The position numbers were made by a program, and so were the translations under genes. A stretch of DNA of 9,284 nt from JAGMCJ01 sp046761005 (lineage in GTDB: Archaea; Thermoplasmatota; Thermoplasmata; RBG-16-68-12; JAGMCJ01), in the NCBI GenBank assembly GCA_046761005.1, contig JBHIFI010000064.1:1-9284 (forward strand). Direction: 5' to 3'. Positions 1-5,155 of this stretch are shown here, piece by piece (within the stretch, counting starts at the first letter, position 1; each line of letters starts with the position of its first letter). The notes under the pieces were generated by a model. It saw only the letters and a program-made list of their open reading frames with translations, had not been told where the DNA came from and made no database searches.

Positions 1-62
1 GGAGAAGGGGCAAAGGGACAGGATCGACTATCCATTCTACATCACCACACAGACGCATAGAC

Positions 63-72
63 AAGTTTATTA
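63..72 (+). promoter_or_regulatory. Possible TATA box upstream of the small zinc protein
   Basis: An ACAAG run followed by TTTATTA resembles the boxes before psmA and rrp4 in this window. A start about 26 bases downstream would leave a leader of roughly 70 bases before the ATG at 167. A second, weaker T-rich stretch near 129-138 would give a much shorter leader, so the choice is open. Confidence 0.35.
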
Positions 73-166
73 CAGAAAGGAGCCTTAGCACAACGAATCG
101 AGCAGGAATCAAGAGCTTCTTTGTTTGAGCCTTATTCTTGCCATTGATTAGAGGAGCGTGAAAGAA

Positions 167-307
167 ATGGAATCCCGTGAGATGCACAAGGCAGTCTGCT
201 CTGATTGTGGTCAGGAATGCGAAGTACCCTTCAAGCCTGATCCTAGCAGACCAGTCTACTGCCGAGAGTGCTGGGCCAAGAGAAGGCCGCAAAGAAGAAG
301 ATATTAA
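167..307 (+). CDS. Small CxxC-x17-CxxC zinc-binding protein
   Basis: A 46-residue protein starting at ATG 167, with a GAGGAG purine run just upstream at 151-156 as a plausible ribosome binding site. It has Cys11-x2-Cys14, then exactly 17 residues, then Cys32-x2-Cys35, which should bind one zinc ion. Between the pairs is the family-typical VPFKPDPSRPVYC stretch, and the C-terminus is an Arg/Lys-rich tail (residues 38-45) that suggests nucleic-acid contact. This matches the widespread small archaeal and bacterial proteins named for the CxxC-x17-CxxC spacing, whose molecular role is not established. An extra Cys18 lies between the pairs. It stands alone, with no gene following for more than 400 bases. 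Identity as a member of this family is well supported; DNA or RNA binding is inference. Confidence 0.85.
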   Translation: MESREMHKAVCSDCGQECEVPFKPDPSRPVYCRECWAKRRPQRRRY

Positions 308-729
308 GTCAGGTTGATGCAGACCTAAGGATGCAACCGCTTCATTATGGTTTGAATTTCAACTACGAGACATTTCGGGGAAAGGAATCCGATAGAGCAG
401 TGGTTTTGGATACCCAAGCCCAGAACAAGGAGATAAGTGGGAACAGTCCAGACTCTGGGACTGCAGGAAATCGTATCTATCCTCACATTGAAAACGTGAT
501 CTCATATCCCAGGGTGGTTGTTCCGAAACTCAAGTCGTTGCGAGAAAGCTGACACTGGGCCGATGGAAATCCACTCGTGTGGTCCGTTAACTGACTCGCT
601 TCCCCAAGATGCGAATCATCGGAGTTCACGAGTCTAAAGCTACCATAACATTCTCTGGAATGGAATCTTCCATGGTTGTCCATTATGTAGCGATAGTTTT
701 ATTTTCCACAAGCCTTTATTATATCAGAT
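308..729. other. Intergenic stretch, no gene supported
   Basis: I see no convincing coding region, RNA gene or mobile-element end here. The longest plus frame (to 552) begins inside the zinc-protein gene and has no recognisable domain. A short reading from ATG 331 lacks a sensible ribosome binding site. Two small inverted repeats are present: a stem at 562-588 with CCAC/GTGG at its tip, and a palindrome-like ATGGAA-TC-TTCCAT at 660-673. The last 35 bases hold T-rich promoter-like elements for the tRNA. An unrecognised small RNA cannot be excluded. Confidence 0.5.
695..705 (+). promoter_or_regulatory. Probable TATA box of the initiator tRNA gene
   Basis: The T/A-rich AGTTTTATTTT is centred about 29 bases before the mature tRNA 5' end at 730, the normal distance for an archaeal TATA box with a very short leader. 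A second box-like sequence at 707-721 looks more like the other promoters in the window but lies too close to the tRNA to start transcription before it. Confidence 0.4.
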
Positions 730-842
730 AGCGGGGTGGGGTAGCTAGGAAATCCCGTCGGGCTCATAACCCGGAGATCCCTGGTTCAAAGGCGCTCAGG
801 TGCGAAAGAAGCGTACGGGCACTGAAAATCCAGGCCCCGCTA
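730..842 (+). tRNA. Initiator tRNA-Met (CAU), intron in the T loop
   Basis: The cloverleaf can be drawn by hand. The 7-bp acceptor stem is AGCGGGG (730-736) with CCCCGCT (835-841), discriminator A842, and no encoded CCA. The anticodon stem TCGGG/CCCGG (758-762, 770-774) flanks loop CTCATAA with anticodon CAT at 765-767. The T stem is CCTGG/CCAGG (780-784, 830-834). Initiator identity rests on the A1-U72 first pair and the three consecutive G-C pairs next to the anticodon loop, both hallmarks of archaeal and eukaryotic initiator tRNAs. The T loop is interrupted after residue 59 by 38 bases (791-828). Removing them restores a 7-base TTCAAAT loop and a 75-nt tRNA. This tRNA carries methionine to the P site for translation initiation. 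Elongator tRNA-Met is unlikely given these determinants. Confidence 0.93.
791..828 (+). other. tRNA intron, position 59/60, with bulge-helix-bulge
   Basis: The exon-intron junctions fold into a textbook substrate for archaeal splicing endonuclease. The outer helix is the T stem (780-784 with 830-834). The central 4-bp helix is TTCA 785-788 with TGAA 823-826. The 3-nt bulges are AAG (789-791) and AAT (827-829). Cutting after the second base of each bulge (790|791 and 828|829) releases 38 nt and joins residues 59 and 60. The inner helix is imperfect: G792-C822, C793/A821 mismatch, G794-C820, C795-G819, T796/G818 wobble, C797-G817. Sequence identity at the junction allows a shift of up to three bases by alignment alone, but the structure fixes one solution. 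Confidence 0.85.
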
Positions 843-849
843 TTCTTTT
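843..849 (+). terminator. T-rich terminator of the tRNA gene
   Basis: The tRNA discriminator base is followed at once by TTCTTTT. Runs of T on the coding strand are the usual intrinsic termination signal in archaea. The run is short and interrupted by one C. Confidence 0.45.
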
Positions 850-1061
850 CCTTGAGAATGCTAGAGAAGAAACACAACCCATATCGAAGTTCCGGCAAAT
901 GAACTCCCTCTACTCATACATTTTCCTGTTCTCGACCTGATTCCTTATGCCAAGCTTCCCTACTCGGTCGTTGAATGAGGACGATCCGCCCGCGCAGGGA
1001 AAGAGGAAAATCCCAAGCCTTGCCATGGTACCACTATTCCATACAAACCTTTGCGGAAGAC

Positions 1062-1070
1062 TTTTAGTAT
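1062..1070 (+). promoter_or_regulatory. Weak TATA-like box before the multi-zinc-finger gene
   Basis: TTTTAGTAT would place a start near 1093 and give a leader of roughly 27 bases that contains the GGGGGAG ribosome binding site. A second candidate, TTAATTGTAA at 1080-1089, would give a leader of about 9 bases. Neither matches the stronger boxes elsewhere in the window well. Confidence 0.25.
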
Positions 1071-1119
1071 CGAACGTCCTTAATTGTAAACAACTCTTCT
1101 GCACGCGTTGGGGGAGAGA

Positions 1120-1986
1120 ATGACACGTTTGAATGAAGGTTCCAGTGTCAGACGAATCGAGAGGTGCGGAAAGCCCCAGGTTCTGAGAACAGGGGCTGAG
1201 GAGATACTAATATGCACCATCTGTCTGGGTCATCTGAAGCCAGGCTTGGCATCAACTGAATGCGACTGTGGGAAAGTCTTTCATGTGAGCTGCGCCTCCA
1301 GATTGGAAAACTGCCCAAACTGCGGCGCAGGAATAGAAGACCGGATGATGGTTCCCGGAGTCAAGTCTGTGGAGGAGCCCCAAGTCGACTTCGAAAGAAT
1401 CCCCATACCAAAGCTTAGGCTCACTTCTGAGGAAAAGCTTGAGCTGCTCGAAGAGAGGTTGCTGTTAGGAGAGATATCCGAGGAAACCTTCAGGGAACTG
1501 AAGGAGAAACTCGAATCGGAACTAGAGGCCGTGAGATATCAATGCCCTTGCTGCGGGCAATTTGTGGGTGAAGAAGATGAGTCATGTGAATGCGGGGCTA
1601 TTTTCTCCGAAGAAGAAATTGGTGATGCCTTGCTTTGTCCGGAATGCGGATCGATAGTCCCAAAGGATGCTCCTTTTTGTGAATCTTGCGGTGTCAGATT
1701 CTTGGAGGATGGGATATTCATCTGCCCCATCTGTTTGAGGGAGCTGGATTTCGATTCAAAGTCCTGCGAATGCGGAGCGAAGTTCTCAGACGAGGCAATC
1801 CTGGGATTCTACTGCCCACAATGCGGGGAATTTCAGAATCAGGAGAGCGATAGATGCACATTCTGTGGTGTCCACTATGTTGAGGAAAGTGATATCCTCT
1901 ATCAGTGTGCAGGCTGTGGTGAGACGTTCCGCAAGAATCTATTTTCGTGTCCTTCGTGCGGTGCAAAGTTCTCGGAAGGGTCTTGA
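1120..1986 (+). CDS. C4HC3 finger, SHOCT-like hairpin and five zinc ribbons; unknown function
   Basis: ATG 1120 is chosen over the in-frame TTG 1108 because GGGGGAG at 1110-1116 is a well-placed ribosome binding site; this gives 288 residues. Residues 32-68 hold eight ligands in order C32, C35, C48, C50, H55, C58, C65, C68, a C4HC3 pattern as in RING-CH or PHD fingers. The 'CGKVFH..C......CPNC' run is RING-like. Residues 102-136 form a charged helical hairpin (LTSEEKLELL to FRELKEKLE) resembling the SHOCT short oligomerisation domain. Residues 142-280 contain five zinc ribbons with first cysteines at 142, 173, 202, 232 and 263. In each, exactly ten residues separate the two cysteine pairs; in ribbons 1 and 3 the second pair is CxC. 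There is no signal peptide or membrane segment, so it is probably cytosolic, and it is very acidic between fingers. Protein-protein or ubiquitin-ligase-like roles are speculation. Confidence 0.88.
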   Translation: MTRLNEGSSVRRIERCGKPQVLRTGAEEILICTICLGHLKPGLASTECDCGKVFHVSCASRLENCPNCGAGIEDRMMVPGVKSVEEPQVDFERIPIPKLRLTSEEKLELLEERLLLGEISEETFRELKEKLESELEAVRYQCPCCGQFVGEEDESCECGAIFSEEEIGDALLCPECGSIVPKDAPFCESCGVRFLEDGIFICPICLRELDFDSKSCECGAKFSDEAILGFYCPQCGEFQNQESDRCTFCGVHYVEESDILYQCAGCGETFRKNLFSCPSCGAKFSEGS

Positions 1987-2040
1987 GAGTTGATTGCCTA
2001 CAAATTAGAGCTTGCAGCACTATCCCAGCATCCACATAAT

Positions 2041-2049
2041 TTTAAATAT
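2041..2049 (+). promoter_or_regulatory. TATA box of ftsZ
   Basis: TTTAAATAT lies in an A/T-rich patch. A start about 26 bases downstream falls near 2071, giving a leader of about 17 bases that contains the purine-rich ribosome binding site GAAGGATGGG (2071-2080) seven bases before ATG 2088. Confidence 0.55.
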
Positions 2050-2087
2050 CCATAATCCTATTAACCCGAAGAAGGATGGGATGAAAA

Positions 2088-3206
2088 ATGAAGTCAATAG
2101 TGGATACTGCTTTGTCTAGGCACGAAGAGGAAAAGGAGCGTGAGGAGCCAACTCCTGAGGAGGCCCCGGCCATTTCGGCTGAGGACGAAGAACTGGAAGA
2201 TATAGTCAAGTCCCTTCACGTAAGCATCAAGATTCTTGGTTGCGGCGGTGGAGGGTCCAATACCATCAACAGACTCAGCGAGGCTGGTGTCATGGGAGCC
2301 CAACTGGCGGCTCTCAACACCGATGCAAAGCATCTTCTTTCCATTCACTCACCGAAAAAGATGCTCATAGGGAAGCGGCTTACTAAAGGCCTCGGCGCGG
2401 GTGCTATCCCAGAGGTTGGCGAGCAGGCTGCTCAAGAGAACGAGGAAGACATAAGGGAGTTCTTGAGAGGAGCGCACATTGCTTTCGTGACCGCAGGGCT
2501 AGGTGGGGGCACGGGCACAGGAGCAGCACACTTTGTCGCAAGACTCGCCAAATCGCAGGACTGTTTGACATTGGGTGTAGTCACAATGCCCTTTCAGGCA
2601 GAGGGAAAGCAGAGAATGGAAGTTGCCAAGAGGGGTCTAGATAGACTCAGAAGGCACTGTGATACCACTATAGTGATATACAACGACAGACTCCTTGAGC
2701 TCGTTCCAAGATTGCCCATCGACGCTGCTTTCAAGGTTGCAGATGAGGTCCTTATGGAGTCCATCAAGGGGATGACGGAGATAATCACAAAGCCCGGACT
2801 CGTCAACTTGGACTACAGTGATTTGATGACCATCATGAAGAATGGCGGAGTTGCGATGATAGGAATCGGCGAAAGCGATGAGGACAGAGACAGGGTGACA
2901 CTGGCGGTGAACGAGGCCCTTGAGTCTCCGCTTCTCGGCGAGGTCGATCTCTCACATGCCAGGGGTGCTTTGGTAAGAATAATTGGAAGTCCAGAGATGA
3001 CAGTATCCGAGGCTGAGAGTGCAGCAAGGATAATAGGTGAGAAGATCAACCCGAATGCCCAGATAATCTGGGGATGTTCTATAGAGCCCTCTCTGGAAAA
3101 GACGGTGAGAGTGCTCCTCGTCATCACAGGTGTCAAGTCCGAGCAGATTCTGAGCAGAGAAGGTCCCCAGGTCATCGAGGAACATGATATAGACGTGGTT
3201 CAGTAG
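2088..3206 (+). CDS. ftsZ: Cell division GTPase FtsZ
   Basis: A tubulin-superfamily GTPase that polymerises into the division ring. The 372-residue length fits archaeal FtsZ. Residues 1-45 are a charged, Glu-rich extension. The GTPase domain begins at about residue 46 with GCGGGGSN (51-58), followed by NTDA (77-80), the tubulin signature GGGTGTG (139-145), MPFQAEGK (167-174) and the T7-loop catalytic motif NLDYSD (240-245), which completes the GTP site of the neighbouring subunit. The C-terminus ends in an acidic tail with DIDVVQ, reminiscent of the conserved terminal peptide that binds membrane anchors such as SepF. Archaea often carry FtsZ1 and FtsZ2 paralogues; I cannot assign which this is. 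CetZ is unlikely given the canonical motifs. It has its own promoter and ribosome binding site. The next gene starts 34 bases downstream. Confidence 0.97.
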   Translation: MKSIVDTALSRHEEEKEREEPTPEEAPAISAEDEELEDIVKSLHVSIKILGCGGGGSNTINRLSEAGVMGAQLAALNTDAKHLLSIHSPKKMLIGKRLTKGLGAGAIPEVGEQAAQENEEDIREFLRGAHIAFVTAGLGGGTGTGAAHFVARLAKSQDCLTLGVVTMPFQAEGKQRMEVAKRGLDRLRRHCDTTIVIYNDRLLELVPRLPIDAAFKVADEVLMESIKGMTEIITKPGLVNLDYSDLMTIMKNGGVAMIGIGESDEDRDRVTLAVNEALESPLLGEVDLSHARGALVRIIGSPEMTVSEAESAARIIGEKINPNAQIIWGCSIEPSLEKTVRVLLVITGVKSEQILSREGPQVIEEHDIDVVQ

Positions 3207-3240
3207 AAGACCTATTCTGCCATAGACACAGTCATGGTGC

Positions 3241-3567
3241 ATGGTCGTTCGTGATAGGATCGGAAGGAAGAGATATATCGTCTTGTCTGTCGACTCCGAG
3301 AGAGCGATATCTCTTGAAGATTTTGAGCGGGTACTTCTGTCCTTATGCAGAAAGGAGGGGATTCTCCATTTGATTCGACCGAAGCTGATCGATTTTGACG
3401 GTAGAGTGGGCATACTAAGATGTGCGCACAAAGGAAAGGGAAACGCAATCGACCTTCTCAACTCAATCACTGAGATTAGGGGAGCAAAGGTGGAAGTAAG
3501 AACTATCAAGACATCGGGAACTCTTAGAAAGGCGAGAGCGATTGGGAAAGGCCTGGCCAGCAACTGA
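3241..3567 (+). CDS. rnp2: RNase P protein component 2 (Pop5 family)
   Basis: A protein subunit of archaeal RNase P, which trims the 5' leader of precursor tRNAs. Pop5 pairs with Rpp30 to stabilise the catalytic RNA core. The 108-residue length fits the family. Visible family features are an opening RKRYIVLSVDSE strand, a helix with 'LEDFERVLLSL', the central GILRCAH segment (about residues 57-63), and the C-terminal RTIKTSGTLRKAR run (about 87-99), which matches the Pop5 'gtSGTir.Ar' signature. I see no clear Shine-Dalgarno sequence; ATG 3241 is the only good start, so translation may depend on coupling to ftsZ or a short leader. In many archaea Pop5 precedes psmA, as here. The usual partner Rpp30 gene is not upstream; ftsZ is there instead. 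Confidence 0.88.
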   Translation: MVVRDRIGRKRYIVLSVDSERAISLEDFERVLLSLCRKEGILHLIRPKLIDFDGRVGILRCAHKGKGNAIDLLNSITEIRGAKVEVRTIKTSGTLRKARAIGKGLASN

Positions 3568-3576
3568 TAATATTCT

Positions 3577-3590
3577 CACAAAGTTTATAA
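3577..3590 (+). promoter_or_regulatory. TATA box and BRE of psmA
   Basis: CACAAAG followed by TTTATAA is a strong archaeal BRE/TATA pair. The predicted start near 3612 gives a leader of about 13 bases that contains the purine run GAGGGTG before ATG 3625. The same CACAAAG-TTTAT pattern recurs before rrp4. Confidence 0.6.
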
Positions 3591-3624
3591 CGCAAACCCG
3601 CATTAGCAGTAAGAGGGTGTATCC

Positions 3625-4347
3625 ATGCAACCAGGACAAATGGCATACGATCGAGCTATCACTGTCTTCTCTCCCGACGGGAGACTGTTCCAGGTAGAAT
3701 ATGCAAGAGTAGCAGTCACTCGAGGAACCACAACCGCTGGCCTTAAGTTCAGAGACGGGATAGTACTGATGGCCGACAAGAAGATTGCAAGTAAGCTAAT
3801 GGAGGCAACTTCCGTTGAGAAGATATTTCAAATCGATGAGCATGTGGGCTGTGCCACATCGGGTCTGGTTGCCGATGCAAGGGTTCTCGTTGATTACGCG
3901 AGAATAGTGGCCCAGATAAACAAGGTAACCTATAACGAGAAAATCTCTGTCGATGTTCTTGTCAAGAAGATTTGTGATTACAAGCAGAACTATACTCAGT
4001 ATGGAGGCGTCAGGCCCTTTGGAACCGCACTTCTCGTGGCTGGTGTGGACAGTCAAGGGAATCATCTCTTCGAGACAGATCCTAGCGGGGCTCTTGTCTC
4101 CTATAAGGCAGGGAGCATAGGCTCTGGGCGCAATTCCGTTATGGAGCTTTTCGAGGAGAAATATGAGGAGGACATGCCCGTGGATGGAGCTATCCTTCTC
4201 GGACTGGAGGGGCTTTCAAAGGCATCCGAGGAGGAGCTTAAGGAAGAGGCAGTCGAGATGGGCATCATCCAAAAGGGAGAGATATTCAGGAGACTCACTC
4301 AGCAAGAGATTGCAAGCTATCTTGAGAAGCTTCCTAAGGCATCCTAG
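3625..4347 (+). CDS. psmA: 20S proteasome alpha subunit
   Basis: Forms the two outer seven-membered rings of the archaeal 20S proteasome, gating substrate entry and docking AAA unfoldases such as PAN. The protein is 240 residues. The N-terminal gate sequence includes the YDR motif (residues 8-10), followed by the alpha-type signature FSPDGRLFQVEYA (15-27). Lys66 in SVEKIF matches the pocket lysine that binds HbYX tails of activators in Thermoplasma acidophilum. TSGLVADAR (78-86) and TQYGGVRPFG are also family hallmarks. One small oddity is YARVAV where YAREAV is usual. No propeptide or catalytic N-terminal Thr is present, which excludes a beta subunit. It has its own promoter; SBDS starts ten bases after its stop, so the two are probably cotranscribed. 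Confidence 0.98.
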   Translation: MQPGQMAYDRAITVFSPDGRLFQVEYARVAVTRGTTTAGLKFRDGIVLMADKKIASKLMEATSVEKIFQIDEHVGCATSGLVADARVLVDYARIVAQINKVTYNEKISVDVLVKKICDYKQNYTQYGGVRPFGTALLVAGVDSQGNHLFETDPSGALVSYKAGSIGSGRNSVMELFEEKYEEDMPVDGAILLGLEGLSKASEEELKEEAVEMGIIQKGEIFRRLTQQEIASYLEKLPKAS

Positions 4348-4357
4348 GAGTGGAGTG

Positions 4358-5092
4358 ATGGGGAAGAGGGATTTTCAAAAAGAGTACACATCTGACATTC
4401 TCAAGGAAAAGGTAATTGCCCGGATGGAGAAGGGCGGAGAGACATTTGAGGTTCTCGTCGATCCCGATTTTGTCGATGAAATCAGAAGCAATCCCGATGC
4501 GAGTGTGGCTGACTACATCGCAATAGACAAGATCTTTCGCGATGTGAAGAAAGGAGAGAGGGCCTCTGAGGAGAAGATGATAGACATCTTCCAAACTGAG
4601 GATCCATTGGAGATTGCGGCCACCATAATACGGAAAGGCGAGATTCAGATTACGACAGAACAGAGGAGGGCCATGATTGAGGAAAAGAGGAAGGCGATAA
4701 TCAGCCATATTGCACGGAACGCCATAAACCCTCAGACGGGAACGCCTCACCCTCCTCAAAGGATTGAGAATGCTATGTCAGAAGCGGGAGTGCACATCGA
4801 TCCTTTCAAGAGTGTTGACGATCAACTGAAGGGGACTCTTGAGGCCATCAGACCCATTATTCCAATAAGCATAGAGAAGGTCAAAATAGCCGTAAGACTT
4901 TCCGCTGCGGACTGTCCCCGTTGCTATGGAGATATGAAGGCATTTGGGGAAATCATTGAAGAAGAGTGGCAAAAGGACGGTTCTTGGATTGGGATTGTTG
5001 AGATGCCCGCTGGCCTTCAGACGGATTTTCTTGAGAGGATGAATCAGCGCACGCGCGGGAATGTAGAAGTGAGAATCCTTAAGGACGAATAG
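4358..5092 (+). CDS. Ribosome maturation protein SBDS
   Basis: The archaeal homologue of Shwachman-Bodian-Diamond syndrome protein, which in eukaryotes works with EFL1 to evict eIF6 from the large ribosomal subunit; archaea also have aIF6, so a similar late assembly role is likely. ATG 4358 is chosen because AGGAG at 4346-4350 overlaps the psmA stop and sits seven bases upstream. The frame extends upstream into psmA but that part is a shadow. The protein is 244 residues with three domains: the N-terminal FYSH domain (about 10-95; MEKGGETFEVLVDPD and the GEIQITTEQRR end), the central helical domain containing the hallmark NPQTGTPHPPQRIENAM, and a ferredoxin-like C-terminal domain (about 165-244). 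The psmA-SBDS-rrp4 order is the conserved archaeal arrangement. Confidence 0.96.
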   Translation: MGKRDFQKEYTSDILKEKVIARMEKGGETFEVLVDPDFVDEIRSNPDASVADYIAIDKIFRDVKKGERASEEKMIDIFQTEDPLEIAATIIRKGEIQITTEQRRAMIEEKRKAIISHIARNAINPQTGTPHPPQRIENAMSEAGVHIDPFKSVDDQLKGTLEAIRPIIPISIEKVKIAVRLSAADCPRCYGDMKAFGEIIEEEWQKDGSWIGIVEMPAGLQTDFLERMNQRTRGNVEVRILKDE

Positions 5093-5100
5093 CTGACATG

Positions 5101-5115
5101 CACAAAGGTTTATTA
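5101..5115 (+). promoter_or_regulatory. TATA box and BRE of the rrp4 exosome unit
   Basis: CACAAAGG followed by TTTATTA closely matches the psmA promoter. The predicted start near 5138 would give a leader of about 18 bases before TTG 5156, the same leader length as ftsZ and psmA. This suggests the exosome genes can be transcribed separately from psmA-SBDS. Confidence 0.6.
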
Positions 5116-5155
5116 CTGAGATGGCAATTAATACGGTGAACTAGCGAAAAAGGAT

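Noticed and set aside
74..90. ACAGAA...CCTTAG resembling the conserved 3' segment of RNase P RNA
   Set aside because: The match is partial (the usual GGCTTA core is altered) and none of the other conserved RNase P RNA segments is visible nearby.
1..128. Possible end of an upstream gene in frames ending at 60, 88 or 128
   Set aside because: All three plus frames are open for 20 or more codons to the window edge, so none is favoured, and a promoter-like box at 63-72 lies within two of them. A minus-strand reading starting near 56 is equally weak.
268..552. 94-codon plus-strand open frame after the small zinc protein
   Set aside because: Its first part overlaps the better-supported zinc-protein gene in another frame, it has no ribosome binding site, and the remainder shows no family resemblance. 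An internal ATG at 331 has AAGG directly against it with no spacing.
562..588. Stem with a 3-nt bulge and a 4-bp tip helix, like half of a bulge-helix-bulge or a kink-turn
   Set aside because: There is no second bulge, the tip loop has only four bases, no tandem G-A pairs follow the bulge, and no exon pair around it would make a known RNA.
910..1104. 64-codon minus-strand frame between the tRNA and the multi-zinc-finger gene
   Set aside because: No recognisable motif, no good ribosome binding site, and no neighbour in the same direction.
1718..2035. 105-codon minus-strand open frame opposite the multi-zinc-finger gene
   Set aside because: It is antisense to the cysteine-rich array, and its His/Arg/Ser-rich composition is what reverse reading of such codons yields.
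2952..3563. 203-codon minus-strand open frame antisense to the ftsZ end and rnp2
   Set aside because: It overlaps two well-supported genes, its translation has no recognisable domain, and its composition is that of a reverse-strand shadow.
4163..4357. Upstream extension of the SBDS frame into psmA
   Set aside because: The translation there is a shadow of psmA. The SBDS homology begins right after ATG 4358, which has its own ribosome binding site.
5121..5144. Seven-codon mini-ORF between SBDS and rrp4 as a possible leader peptide
   Set aside because: The predicted transcript start (about 5138) lies inside it, so it would not be on the rrp4 mRNA, and it has no ribosome binding site.
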